A stretch of 64,000 bases of DNA from Symbiodinium natans (lineage: Eukaryota > Sar > Dinophyceae > Suessiales > Symbiodiniaceae): the NCBI GenBank assembly GCA_905221605.1, contig CAJNDS010002104.1:397001-461000 (forward strand). Reading direction: 5' to 3'. Below, piece after piece: positions 44,550 through 56,176 of the stretch. The first letter of the stretch is position 1; the number at the start of each line of letters is the position of its first letter. A program made the translations under genes and the position numbers. The notes under the pieces are model-generated. The model saw only the letters and a list, made by a program, of their open reading frames with translations. It searched no databases and was not told the origin of the DNA.

Positions 44550-46561
44550 CCCACTACTTCTTGGCAAACTCCCCTTGAAAACCCACGCTGGGTGAAGCAC
44601 AGTCCTCCTTTGACTTGGGATCCGTCTGGCCCTCCTGCAAGCAGTGACTATGGTGGGCATAAGATTTCGGACGCAGAAATAAACGTCATGGCTCGGCTCA
44701 AGGCAATTCGTGTATTATCGTGTATTATAGTGTATTATAGTACATTATAGTACATTATAGTATATTATAGTATATGAAAAAATATTATAGTATATCCTCC
44801 AACATCCGGATGCTCAGAAGACGGGCTCCGTCCTCCGCAAGGCCAGCAAGCTCCTCCAAGCGTGTTGCCAGCTGTCGGTTGGACGCCTGCGAGGAACGAA
44901 AGGATGTGAGTGAGCCGAACACTGAAGCATTGCTGAATATTGCCCCTGCCCAGAAGCCGGGGCCTCGGCATCCTAACTACTGTATCGGTCAGTTTCTACT
45001 TTCGCCCACCTGGAAAATACCAGTAACCCTAAACCCTTAACCCTGTAACAAATTGGGTGTATGCCAGTGCTGGTGACGGGCCACAAGTGCACGTGCAGTG
45101 TCCTGACAGTATCACGTCGGGTTTTCATGTGTACCCGGGCCTCCAGACCAGTCATCCTGTCACGAAGCGCAGTTCAAACCATTATAGTATGTATATTATA
45201 GTGTATTATAGTGTATTATAGTGTATTATAGTATATTATAGTATATTATAGTATATTATCGTATATTATAGTATATTATAGTATATTATTATAGTATATT
45301 ATAGTATATTATAGTATATTATAGTATATTATAGTATATTATAGTATATTATAGTATAATATAGTACTTGACAGAAGCAGCCTCCCGACTCGCGACTTCT
45401 GAGGATTGTTGAGTACTTCAGTACTTCTGGCGAACGAAATCTTCGGCCTAGGTTGAGCTTATTTGCTAAAGGCTTGCAGCACAATCTGTGGCATGTACGT
45501 GCATGCTTAAGACACACACACACACGTTTAGATACCTAAGCATCTGCAACAAGTGTGCGTACAGGCTTGCAGGCACAAATTGCCACCAGCATACACAAGA
45601 AAAACATCATGGCACAGATTTGGTCACGCGTTTCCTCTATCAACCCCGTCCAGTGTGATGTGATGGTCTCCTTCAAAGCTTGAACCGTTAAGATCGCCGA
45701 GTTGCCAAAATTAAAAAAGGCTTCAAGTCGGCCATCTGCCAAAGGACCCCCTTCCTCCCTGAGCTGCTTCATCCCTTAGTGCGATCGACAGTACCCGAAT
45801 TTACCAACGAGCGGCAGATACACGACCAACAAGCCGAGTGATGAGAACGCATGACGTACAAATCATGATCCCCAACATGGGGAGGATCGGCACGTGCCAA
45901 CGAGAAGCTCTTCAATAATGGTCACAAGATTAACAGGAAGCCATCACCGCAAAACATGGGCAGGACAATGCAAAGTGAGGGCAACCGGACCACAGCCATG
46001 CACAGGCGCTTCACGGAAGCGAGCCAGCAGATGATCGCTACAAGTAGGTGGTTGATGAAGTTAAACCAGTGGATGAAGCGAGACAAAACATTGTGCGTGA
46101 GCCATGAAGACCATCAGGAAAGCGAAGGCTGAGCTGAAGCGCAACTGGATTCACGTCGCAGTACCGCACGGAGAGCAACTCCGGGCTGCGGCAAAACGAA
46201 TGCGGGCGCCGTTACATTTTGTTTTATTCTTCGGATAGGTTGCATTAACACAACAAGGGGGTTCTTGTTCTTCAGATGTCGCGCAACAGTAATGACACAT
46301 AACCAGATCTGCGGTTGCCCCTGCGACGGAGGAAGTTGCTACGTCGGTTGAACCACATACACTTCTGCCATCTGAATAATATGCATGTGCACACAGACGA
46401 TATATACACAATTGAAAAAACAGATGCACGTACTTCCGCCTTGGGGCCTCCCTACAGGGCCAAGAGATTTTAAGAATAGCTCAGGTGAGCGGTCCTTGAG
46501 TTCATATGCCGCAGCTCACTTCGCATTTCCCGCGAGAGACCATCCAGGCGCTCGAGAACCT
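44550..46561 (-). CDS. Ion-channel-like membrane protein (S5-pore-S6), partial
   Basis: Minus-strand blocks in order: a coiled-coil-like exon near 46,485-46,561 (LERLDGLSREMRSELRHMNS); a hydrophobic block at about 45,995-46,090 (WFNFINHLLVAIICWLASVK); a second at about 45,815-45,885 (MLGIMICTSCVLITRLVG); then, across a GT-AG intron ending at 45,774, an exon with FFNFGNSAILTVQALKETIT, a Trp shortly after, and a final helix ICAMMFFLCMLVAICACK. This spacing resembles S5, pore helix and S6 of voltage-gated cation channels, though the selectivity motif is unusual. A Leu-rich exon near 44,815-44,890 (RQLATRLEELAGLAEDGARL) may form a cytoplasmic coiled coil. The voltage sensor is not located. It is separate from the channel upstream, whose EF-hand C-terminus ends near 50.5 kb. 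Confidence 0.5.
44703..44800 (+). repeat. GTATTATAGT minisatellite, block 1
   Basis: About eight 10-12-base units of TGTATTATAG type, in a probable intron of the channel-like gene. Confidence 0.9.
45183..45364 (+). repeat. GTATATTATA minisatellite, block 2
   Basis: About 17 units of GTATATTATA, the same family as block 1 about 400 bases away. Confidence 0.95.
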
Positions 46562-46597
46562 TTCATTGGAGTCGAGCTGACACGGATGTGATGGGTT

Positions 46598-46645
46598 CAG
46601 GCTTTAGGGTTTAGGGTTTTAGGGTTTAGGGTTTAGGGTTTAGGG
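46598..46645 (+). repeat. TTTAGGG tract
   Basis: Six units, one with an extra T. Confidence 0.9.
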
Positions 46646-46880
46646 ATGAGTGTCCCGGGGATTCTAGGTAGGCTCGGACCCTCCCTTGAAGAGCCCCCCA
46701 ATCTGATGTCAGCGGAGTGCAGGGGGACCTCTAAAGCACATAAGGGCCTACTTGAGGGTATCACATTGTGGCAGTACTCCCTAAACCCTTTTGCTGCAGG
46801 CTTGCGTGAATCCTCGCCTGGATGTGTCGCGCTTGTTCTCCGAACAAAGCCAGACACAGAATGAACCTACTGATTGACTC

Positions 46881-46914
46881 CCTAAACCCTAAACCCTAAA
46901 CCCTAAACCCTAAA
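46881..46914 (-). repeat. CCCTAAA tract
   Basis: Four to five units on plus. Confidence 0.9.
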
Positions 46915-47021
46915 AGCACCCCCCATCATCCAACAGCCTCTTCTTCGCCTCCCCTCTTTAGGCGAGCGAGCTTGAAGCCCGGAAAGCAGCGGTCTCTCAC
47001 ATGAATACTGGAACTACATGT

Positions 47022-47128
47022 GGGCATTTTCAAATTCAGCGGGGGTACCCGTGATATACCCCAAAATAGTATAATCCTTATTATAGGAGCCCCCAAAAGG
47101 GTACGCCTACTCTCGGAAACCCCACCAT
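47022..47128. mobile_element. MITE-like, diverged GGGTTTCC family
   Basis: Right end GGGTACGCCTACTCTCGGAA then ACCCC. The left end, CATGTGGGCATTTTCAAATT, is weakly complementary. Confidence 0.5.
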
Positions 47129-47250
47129 AGCCCCATGCAACAGGGGGCTGAGCCTGCGCTATGCCACCCTCGGAGAAGCTGGGCGTCTGCTTCGGAGTCT
47201 GGCAGAGGCATTTGCCGTGGCTACCACGAGCTCTGAAACTTGAAGCATGG

Positions 47251-47276
47251 ACAGTTTAGGGTTTAGGGTTTAGGGT
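47251..47276 (+). repeat. TTTAGGG tract
   Basis: Three units. Confidence 0.85.
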
Positions 47277-47666
47277 AAAGCCTTGCAAGTTGAAGGCTGC
47301 AAGCAGGGTTCATATCTGGGTGCAGGAAAGATGAACGACGGAACGGGGGTCCTTGGGTGAGGTGCCGACACTGACCGACTCGGCGATGCTGGGGAAGCAA
47401 TCCACTCCTCCAGCGAATGCACCATATGCCTATACTCCCCTTAGAACCTCCATACAAACCATATGTTTAATATCCTCTTGGGGTTTATATGAACAGAAAT
47501 GAAACATGATTCTCAAGGGGGATATAGACGCAGTCTATAGACTCGCGAGACTCGAGCATGGCAAAACTGAGAGCGCGGCGCAGCGCGTCTTCAGTCAAGC
47601 CTCTAGATCCAGCTACGAGGCGACAGTCGATCCAGACAAGCAAGCCACTAGACGTGTCACGCCCCC

Positions 47667-47687
47667 CTAAACCCTAAACCCTAAACG
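47667..47687 (-). repeat. CCCTAAA tract
   Basis: Three units on plus. Confidence 0.85.
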
Positions 47688-48367
47688 GACTGTGAGCACG
47701 GCTTGGAAAGCTTCCGCTGTGGCGCGCTGCCATTCGCCCGATCCTGCCAAAGGAGTATGGATCAATCGTCTTCTCAGGGCTAACCTTGCAGATTCTACAT
47801 ATACATATGCACATACACAGAAAGATTATACACATATACGTATATATATATATATACATGCGTAAATAAATGTCACACCCCACCCCTGAAAACGGTAACC
47901 TGCTACAACCGAGTAGCGTTCAATGCTGATTAGCGCCATTCCCGGAATTGTGAGAAAGCATTCCAACAGGTTCCGAAATTATGATCCGCCGAAATCCTGC
48001 TGAGGTTTGGTCATCCAAAAATGTTCATGTATCAGTTCTTTAAACCTAGCTTCTGAGATCTTCTGAGCCTGAACAAAGCTAGCCTTGATGCCAGCCTTAA
48101 TGCAAAGATTCCTTTTTCTAAATCCTCTGTAGGCCAGGGAATTGTCAAAGCGCGTCATCCAGCGGCTTCGCCAATTCCGTATCATACGCACGGCTTGATC
48201 CCCGAAACAATGCGGCAAGGGGGGTGGGAGTGGGGAAGTGGCAACGGGGAGGAGGGCAAAGTGGAGGGATTTTGAGTGGGGTGGGGTGGGGGGAGGGCAA
48301 GGCCCTACACCAATCAGCATCCAGACATTGTCGAATTTCCTCCCTGAACCCCCCTCTCTCTCTCACT

Positions 48368-48397
48368 GAACCCTAAACCCTAAAACCCTAAACCCCA
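48368..48397 (-). repeat. CCCTAAA tract
   Basis: Four units on plus, one with an extra A. Confidence 0.85.
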
Positions 48398-49230
48398 GAA
48401 GAAGTTGAGGCTATAGCGGTGTTGAGCTTCGGCTGCCCTGACGCGCCCGCTGGAGGACCGTGCCTCAAAAAACTCTCTGCGAAGAATGCTTCTGGTTCCA
48501 AGTATGAGCCCCTGAGGTTGGGTCCCCTTGTTAACTTAGACACACCATTATACCCAAGCTTAGAAAGTGGCAAGCGACTGCAAACGTTTAGGCTTAGGGC
48601 TCCTATTTTTCCCGCATTCTTACACCAAGCACTCCCGGCGCAAGATCCGACTCGCGGGGCTTTGACGCTAGGATCAAGAAGCTTCAAAACTTAAAGCCCT
48701 CATGCTGCCACCGGACTCCGAACCTAGGCAGCACTAGAGAACATAAACTGGAGATACGGTGCATTGGCACCCCCCCCCGTGCCCCAAATGAGACCGAAGC
48801 TGCGAGAAGGTAACATTTTCTGAGGGCCGCACCCATTCTGAGCCTGGCTGTCTCCGAAGGATCCCCAGCAAAGAGCACCAGGATTCGTGAAACCCTCTTG
48901 CTTCCTGCCTCTTCGATCCTATTGAGATGTCAGTCAAGTCCTGGTCCACCTTCAGCTTTCTTGCATGCCACAAAAAAAAGTCGGGACTCACTTGAATGCC
49001 TGATCTTTACTTCTGAATCTACTGATGGCTCCGTAGTCTGCGCAACCGTACATCGGCACGGCTTCTCCGAAGGACTGCAATGCAGCAGAGCCCCACCTCA
49101 TAGGTAAATTGAATCAGCAAGTTCCTCGCAGCAGAGCGAGCATGGCATGAAGGAAGAACACCCAAAAAATGGGGAGAATATTCTTCCTTATAAAACCTAA
49201 GGATTCTTGTTGTGGGCCAGGGTTCTACTA

Positions 49231-49292
49231 ACTAAACCTAAAACCCTAACACCCTAACACCCTAACACCCTAAACCCTAAACCCTAAACCCT
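49231..49292 (-). repeat. Degenerate CCCTAAA/CCCTAACA array
   Basis: It includes three CCCTAACA units followed by three CCCTAAA. Confidence 0.9.
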
Positions 49293-49418
49293 GCGGTCCA
49301 GATCTGCTCGACTCGCTTCCGGATCATGAAGCACTGCTTCGCCTGAGCAGGACCTTGCGAGGAACACTGCGGGCAAGGGAGAGGAACCTTGGGATGTTCC
49401 CGTTTTTTCAAGCCGTCG

Positions 49419-49505
49419 GTTTAGGGTTTAGGGTTTAGGGTTTAGGGTTTAGGGTTTAGGGTTTAGGGTTTAGGGGTTTAGGGTTTAGGGTTTAGGGTTT
49501 AGGGT
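49419..49505 (+). repeat. Long TTTAGGG array (about 12 units)
   Basis: One unit carries an extra G. It is about 130 bases from the opposite-orientation array at 49,231. Confidence 0.95.
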
Positions 49506-49656
49506 GATTACAATTTTGAATACTGGGCTCTTAGGGAGTTCGCCCTTCTACTAAAAGTCCTTCATCGGGAGTAGAAGAGGGGGTACGTTAAATCCCTATT
49601 GATGACTGTTAGCATAAGGGAGGACATCCCAAACTGGGCTCTTAGGGAGGTACACC

Positions 49657-49776
49657 TAGAACTACTACTTGCTTAAGAACCCCAAAAAAAACATTTAAAA
49701 ACATGTTCTTCCTTATTAAGGGGAATATAGGGAGTATCACTTTTGGTTCTTGTGGGGTTCTTAAGCAAATAGTAGC
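49657..49776. mobile_element. MITE with 23-bp terminal inverted repeats
   Basis: The ends CTACTACTTGCTTAAGAACC and GGTTCTTAAGCAAATAGTAG are complementary with one mismatch, and the match extends two bases further. The centre is AT-rich, about 75 bases. It is distinct from the GGGTTTCC family. Confidence 0.75.
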
Positions 49777-50500
49777 AGAACCAGCGTGCGGACTGGCAAA
49801 ACAGGGTAGATGCTGGTTTCCTGGGACTTCCTTCGGCATGAGATGAGTTGATGCAATGCACGCACGTACGTCCATTCTGCTTGCACCAGAAGTGCCAACC
49901 GGCTATGGATGCGTAGAATCAGCCAGAGCAGTCTGCCACAGCGAAAGCTAGAGCTTGACTAGGCTTGCGAGATCTCAGTACCCGCTCAACGTTCACAGCA
50001 CAGACTGACGCTTGCAAACACTCTCTCCTGACAGACAGTACCGCCACGCACCAACCCAACAAAACAGTGAGTCCGGAATTGCAACCACACATCGACAAGT
50101 CCATCTGCCGCTCTTGTGAGTAGCAAGAGGTCATCCATCACCTCTTACGTCTAACCACCGCGGCACCAGTCCAGTAATGTTGCACCTGAGCACTTGTCGA
50201 CTGGTCGGTTACGCTCCTCCGCACGAGCCGTGAAATGTCCATGGCACAGACCTCGCATCAACCCCACACTAGGTAGATGTAGGCAACTTAAACCTGTCAT
50301 CTAGCAGCCATCTCTGGCAGATGACCATCTGTGAGCAGCTCCAAGCTCGTGGTGGGCCTCTCCCACCAGACGCCCTGACACCACTGGCTGGGGGACGAAC
50401 CAACTCTTGGAATCGTTTGGCACGGCGCGCTGGTGCGCGCTGCGGAGCAGAGCATGAAGGAGACCGTCGTACGATTTCTTTACGATGCCCTTTCAAGGGA

Positions 50501-53500
50501 AGCTGATTTGTTATGCCTGATGACGAGTGGAGGGGCTGAAAGCTGCAAAGCTCAGTTCAGTTTCTTTCGAATCCCAGCCTACTTGGGCCCCCCGCCCTTC
50601 ATCTCTTGCAGTCCTTCAAAGAACTCGTCAATGGTAAGGGAGCCTCGGAACTTGCAGACTTCTGGATAGAAACTGGCAGCTGTCTTTTGCTGTGTACCCA
50701 AGACCCGTCCTTTTGAAGAAGCTTCCAAGGCCCCCACATCTCATGCTCTTGGCACTGTCAATGGCAAGCTTTGGGGGAATTTCCCCAAATCTCTATGGCG
50801 TTCTCACCGAAAGCCTCGACTCCTGCACTGGGGGGCGCACCATCTCCCTCATCCAAGAGGTTGAAGATCACCTGGACAATCATGGGTTTCGATTCTCACG
50901 CTGGCATGCGCGGGCGAGGCAACGAGTAGCAGGTCGAGTGGGTTTGGGGTTAAGGGGTTTAGGGTTTAGGGTGGCTGTCTGAGAGAAATGGCAAATGCCA
51001 AGGCACAACTCCGTAATGAGCTCATGAACTGTCAGAGACCCCGGGCAGCGCCTGGCAGTCATGCTCCTTGAAACCTAAGAGCTTCAGCTTTGTCGCGACC
51101 TCTTTGGTTTCGAACGCGTTCTGGAACCTGCGACGGAGCGGGACTTGTGAAATCCTGAAGATTGGCAAAACCACAACCAGAATTAGCCCTGGGGAACTCG
51201 GTCCGTCATGTTCCTTCTGACGCAATGCACACAGGTCTGTGGCGTAAGGCGCGAGCTCTTCAAGCGTGAGGCTCCCAGAAGAGTCCTTGCGCAGCTTCAG
51301 AATGTCGAAGATGCATGCGCGAAGTTTTCTGTCCTTGTGAACCTGTAGCCCTATCAGGGGTATATAGCTAGAAACTCTCCTGGACGGTTTGAGCGGGCTC
51401 AGTCAAGTGCGTGGTCCGATGTGTTCCATGTTTTCTGTCGACTCTCTCTCTCTGGCCCTCCGCGAGCGCGGCCTCTTGTCAGCTCCGGTGAATCTATGTG
51501 TGTTCTTTAGAGCCATCGGTCCTTTGCGCAAGATTCTTGCGCAATGTTGCCTACAGTGCTGAACCAATACAAAGTATGAAGTGGGCCCTCACTTGTATGT
51601 AAAGATCACCTCTCAAGGTCACATCAAGCATCTCAGTAAACAGACAGCCTTACGCAGAAAGACCAAAGAAAGCCGCGCCGAGGCTCCAAGCTCCAGTGTT
51701 TTTGATTACTTTAAAGGCCATGAGGCCATGTTGGTTGCCACTCGCCAAAGCTCCCCACAGTCAGTCCACGATGATTCACAGTTGGGGAGTTTGCCCCAAG
51801 CGGCCAGGCCGCCGAAGAATTCAGCTGGCTGTGGATACAGCAGCATGCCAATCCCCCGAATTTGCATCGATTTGCATTGGTTTACAATGAAACTCTGCGG
51901 CCCTTTCTGGATGTTTCCCTGTCGGTGTCGGTTGATATATTTGAATTGAAAAAATGTGAGACGACTAAGGCGCCTGATTTCGCACCGACTATTCAGATGG
52001 ATGGTTGGTAAAGATGCCACAACTAGCCAAAGTATCCCCAAGCAAGCTACCCTGCTGCTGACTGTCGCGAACTGTTTGCTCTCGTCATCGGCAAGACACG
52101 GCTCTTCATGTTCATGCCCCTCCTCATCCATCATAGTGAACAGCTGCCTGAAGGTCTTCAAAAGGCGCTTCCTTGACAAGATGCAGCCGTCGCGGACGGT
52201 GCTCGTGGCAGGAATACTCATGACTTCAGCTCATCTGCGCGCCTCCTCTGTGGACATGGAAGCAGCTAGTAGGAAACCACCAGAAAACCTAAAAACCCCA
52301 AAAACGCTAAAAACCCTAAAAGACCCTAAGAAACCCTAAAAACCCCAACCCCCACCCCCGAGGCTTCACCATGCTCTGGGGGCACGGCTCATCTTCTTCC
52401 TTTTGCGCCAGAAGTGTCTCCTCGTCCTGTCACGTGGGACTGGTGCTGCCGATTCCGAGGCGTGGCCGGGAGCCCGAGTTGTCAGCATCTCTTACACGTC
52501 TGTGTTCCTCTTATGCTTAGCTTGTCCTGCTTCGAGTGGCTGAGCGCATTTTCCACAATCACCGCAGTCACCTTGGCGGCACGAAGGGCGCGGCAGTCCC
52601 AAGTCACGCAGACACGCCGCACGCATTCCTGAGAGCCCGTCCAAGTTCATGAACACGATGACCTCGGAGTCGGCAATAAATGAATCAGGTGGGTTTAGGG
52701 ATGGTTTAGGGTTTAGGGTTTAGGGTTCTTTGCCACCCGTCTAGCTATGCTCCACGGGGCAGGGTTTAGGGTTAAACGGTTTAGGGCAACTAGTGCCCGG
52801 ATGGACTGTTGACTCCGGGCTTGGGCCACGGCGGCCACCGCAATGTAGGAGTAGAAAAACGCCCAGGATCCACTCACGTAACTGCCGCATGCGACAGGCA
52901 GAGAGCACTTAAAGGGTTTTGTGTAAGATGGCACCCTTCGGAAACATCTGAACTGTTGGCTGTGGCTGCATGTGGCGGCCTTTGCAAAGGTCTGGCGATG
53001 CCGTTCCAGGAGTCTAGCGTGAGCACTTGGATCAGCGTGTACATCCTTAGCACATGGGGCCACACTGGGATAGGGACCCGGCCCCAGCCTGCAGCAAACA
53101 TGTGGGTTTACGAAAATTTGCGACCCCAAGTAGCAGGATTAATAAGGACCCGTACCCTAATTTCGGAAACCTCCACATGACTCTTGGCTGTGGATCCTGA
53201 GGACGTCACCAAGCCCAAACGCTGCCGGTACACTCAACCAGCATATTGAGGGTGTCAATCCTCAGTGGGATGACTAGTGCTCCTGAGCAAAAACTTTTGC
53301 GTAATTATGTAGAACTGCGAGACACAATTCACAACAACCAAAAACGGCAACATATGACAAAGGAACCAGTTCAATCACAATTCGGTTTAAAGTTGTGAGC
53401 GTGATAGTATGAGATAGTCAAAGAGTCAGTCAGCTAGGAAGTGTGAGTGTGAGTGTGAGTGCGAGTGCGAGCGTGAGTGCGAGTGCGAGCGTGAGTGCGA

Positions 53501-54960
53501 GTGTCAGTGTGAGCGTGAGTGGGCGTGGGAGTGGGAGTGGGAGTGGGAGTGTGAGTGTGTGAGTGTGAGTGTGTGAGTGTGAGTGTGAGTGCGAGTGTGA
53601 GTGCGAGTGTGAATACAGTGTCTGCGCGCGCGTGTGTTTGAGCTTAAGTTGGATTGTTCTGTAGTAGGGTTAGGAAAGAAAGCGGGCAGAGGGACCCGGG
53701 AAGCAGCCTCTGCCAACGAAGCCCTGCTCCAGTGGTAAGGATTTACAGGGAGGGATAAAAGGGAGCGCAATCTACGTACCTGCAATCTTTAAAGACGAAG
53801 TTGTGCAACTGTTTACTTCCAGCCATGTGTGATGTTTAGGCTGCTGTTTATCAGCTGGGTTTGCATCAAAAATTCCAAGAAGCATGCTCCCTTTTCGTAC
53901 CGCTGGTTATGGTAGACAACAGCAAGTCTCGACAGACTTGAAAGACAAATCGCTTGACGAACTCTACCACACGTGTGTGTGTGTGTGCTCGTGTGCACGT
54001 GCGGGCGCACGCATGTGCATGCATGTGCATGCGCGCGCGCGTGTGCATCAATCTTAACTTTGGTACAAGATGTTGGCCCAACTCCTTCTCAACTTCAGCG
54101 CAAGATGTCGGGCCCGACCCAAGGAAGAAGATAAGGAGACCCCCGGGAAACCTCTAAATGTCCAAAGCTGCTGAACTCCAAAGCTGGCTATGCGGATGGG
54201 CCAACATCGGTGTAACCGTGCCAACGGGGCCGAGAAACTCCTCGGCGCTGGCGTTCCCTGCATCCAGGGCAGCCGCATGCGCTGCTGCAACCTGGGAACC
54301 TGACGTGGAGAGTCTTGCTTCCCACGCTGTTTAGGGTTTAGGGTTTAGGGTTTAGGGTTTAAGGTTTCTGCCAGAACCACTATTCTTTACTACTTCTCCG
54401 AGTGTCCAGCGGGCGGAAGATGGCAGAAGCGAGTCTGCAATTTTTTTAGCTTCGACCGCCTAACGACAAGCCTTCAGTAGAGGGGCCTTGTGCGTACCTC
54501 ACCTCTTGGATGCAAAAGTGGGCAAAAAACCCAAGCCGTGGACTGATGAGCACGACTCCGAAGATGGAGAAGATGTAGGTGATGAGGCAGACAACCTGAT
54601 GACCAGCCGTAATCTATGACTCCCATGTATGTGTTCATTGTTCCAACCTCTAGCAGTCTGAGCAAGATGCTACAACGGTCCAGAACAGCGTCCGCATTGA
54701 CGCAGAGAGGCCCCGTATAAGCCTGGGGTCTGCCAGTCGATCTGATGCAGGGTTTAGGGTTTAGGGTTTAGGGTTTAAATGGTGCTGACTGCTGCAACTT
54801 CCGGCTGAAAAAACCGAACTCGAGAGAAGTAAACTCGGCTCACTTGCAGCTGCGTCGCAAGTAGACTTCGTTGAAGGCCGGCAGTTTTCTGACAACTCGG
54901 ACCTCAAGAAGTTAGTAATGCAAGCCCGCAGCCCCGCAATGGTAGATCTTGCAGCCGAAA
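50501..54960 (-). CDS. Voltage-gated cation channel with C-terminal EF-hands
   Basis: Transmembrane and pore blocks occur in order on minus: an S4-S5-like segment at about 54,866-54,905 (VVRKLPAFNEVYL); ASMRTLFWTVVA (about 54,665-54,712); S5 (about 54,510-54,592, VCLITYIFSIFGVVLIS); pore helix and filter (about 52,991-53,055, MYTLIQVLTLDSWNGIARPL); S6 first half (about 52,805-52,870, WAFFYSYIAVAAVA); EVIVFMNL (52,640-52,665); and the S6 end VTAVIVENALSHSKQDKL (52,520-52,578). EF-hand coding follows: FRQLFTMMDEEG (about 52,100-52,155); DSSGSLTLEEL (about 51,240-51,330); the helix AFETKEVATKLKLLGF (about 51,075-51,130); VIFNLLDEGDG (about 50,845-50,880); and GSLTIDEFFEGLQEM (about 50,600-50,640). 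This fits a single-domain channel of the NaV/CaV superfamily, probably regulated by Ca2+. The arginines of S4 and segments S1-S3 are not placed; LAAAKDWRFHVLD near 55,700 may be part of S3. Exon borders are mostly approximate. Confidence 0.8.
50949..50971 (+). repeat. TTTAGGG tract in a channel intron
   Basis: About three units between the two EF-hand coding blocks. Nearby on minus, GCGTGAGAATCGAAACCC at about 50,887-50,904 matches the box B-like core of the SINE-like fragment at 13,030. Confidence 0.8.
52288..52345 (-). repeat. Degenerate AAACCCTAAA tract in a channel intron
   Basis: Irregular units such as AAAACCCTAAAAGACCC on plus. Confidence 0.75.
52692..52787 (+). repeat. TTTAGGG tracts and SINE-like end in a channel intron
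   Basis: Units at 52,692-52,729 and 52,761-52,787 flank TTCTTTGCCACCCGTCTAGC, the reverse of a SINE-like tail (GCTAGACGGGTGGCAAAGAA). The composite lies between the two S6 coding blocks. Confidence 0.75.
53099..53179. mobile_element. MITE, GGGTTTCCGAAATTAGGG family
   Basis: Left CATGTGGGTTTACGAAAATT, right CCCTAATTTCGGAAACCTCC then ACATG: a compact 81-base palindrome. It lies just upstream of the channel pore exon. Confidence 0.75.
53440..53614 (+). repeat. GAGTGT/GAGTGC minisatellite
   Basis: About 28 six-base units with T/C variation, in a channel intron. Confidence 0.95.
54328..54366 (+). repeat. TTTAGGG tract in a channel intron
   Basis: Five to six units, between the S5 and pore blocks. 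Confidence 0.9.
54750..54776 (+). repeat. TTTAGGG tract in a channel intron
   Basis: Four units, between the S4-S5 blocks. Confidence 0.9.
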
Positions 54961-56141
54961 TCCCTCAGCCAGCTTCGAGCGTCCTAGGAGTCCTATAGTA
55001 AACTCCAGAAAGTTGGAACATGGTTCAGGTATGATTAGCTTTAGTATACCTTTTGGGGTATGGGGACAAGGATGCTCCAACTTTTTGGAGTTTTCTGTAG
55101 CGCCCTAGGGCCTAGGGTTTGATGCTGTCAACTCTATGGACACTCAGGCCCCAAACCCAATACCCCAACAGATTCAATCTGTGGGCGTGTGTAGATTTGT
55201 TGCCTACACCCACAGGTATGCACAGACAACGTGAACGTTTCAGTCGTGTGAGTCGATTCCAATCTTAAGAACCGATTTTGAGATGCAAGGCGTCAAGTGA
55301 CCATCCTGGTCGTGCCGACTGTAGCCGAGGTACGAGTCGCAGCAAACGAAAGGCCCGAAGTGCTGTGAAGACACGATACTGCCCGGCACCTCGGCACAAA
55401 CATGGGACTGCGGACCCTCTGCAAGAAACGAACTCGGCTTTGCGGTTACAGTCCCTCGGTCAAATTTGCAAGGCAGGCAACCGCCGACGTGCAGTTTCAC
55501 AGCTTATCGTCTATAGCCCGAGTATGTCGGAGTCAAAGACCGGTACTACACCAATCACGGCCAATAGAGCTACTGATCTGCCTTGGACCATGAGCTTCAT
55601 GGCATCTCAGCCATATTGACTCATGCTTGATGCTTCATGCATCACTACCTCTGGCGACAAGGCTCTGCTCCCGGTCGCCAGCGGGACAATCCAGGACATG
55701 AAAACGCCAGTCCTTGGCCGCTGCTAGCTCCCCGGGACAGAGGGATGCCGCCTTCTTTTCAGCCAAACTCGCGACGCAACCCATGGACTGATGACGCGAT
55801 CCCGCTCGGTGCAACTGCGGGGCCCCCAAACCAACAATGCGTCCATGAAGTTCTGCACCTGCTCCTGAGCAGGTTCTGAGCATAAAGCAACTACAATGAA
55901 CTATGAGTGAACTATGTAGCAACGCAAGAATCCAAGGAATTACATCTCATCTGCTGTTACGCGCACTAAGTGTAGCGTCTGCACGCTACTCATCTGACCT
56001 TGCCCATGGAGCATTCTACCAGGAGTAGCAGAAGTACTGGGGCAAGCGAGCATCAAGAGCATGAGGCAGGCACTCTTCGGCTAGTGCAACATGCGGTGCA
56101 TTGAGGTGGAAAAGGGGCATCGAAACCCGAAGTTGCCCCAA

Positions 56142-56176
56142 ACCCTATAAACCCTAAACCCCAAACCCCTAAACCG
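56142..56176 (-). repeat. Degenerate CCCTAAA tract
   Basis: About four units on plus with CCCCAAA and CCCCTAAA variants. Confidence 0.8.

Larger units (their letters stand above)
46646..50500. other. Region without an identified gene
   Basis: Repeat-rich. It contains at least six telomere-like tracts, two MITE-like elements, and weak minus-strand signals. One near 49,020-49,085 (SFGEAVPMYGCADYGAIS) follows a good CTGCATTGCAG acceptor and could be a 5' exon of the channel-like gene at 44.5-46.6 kb. Confidence 0.3.
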
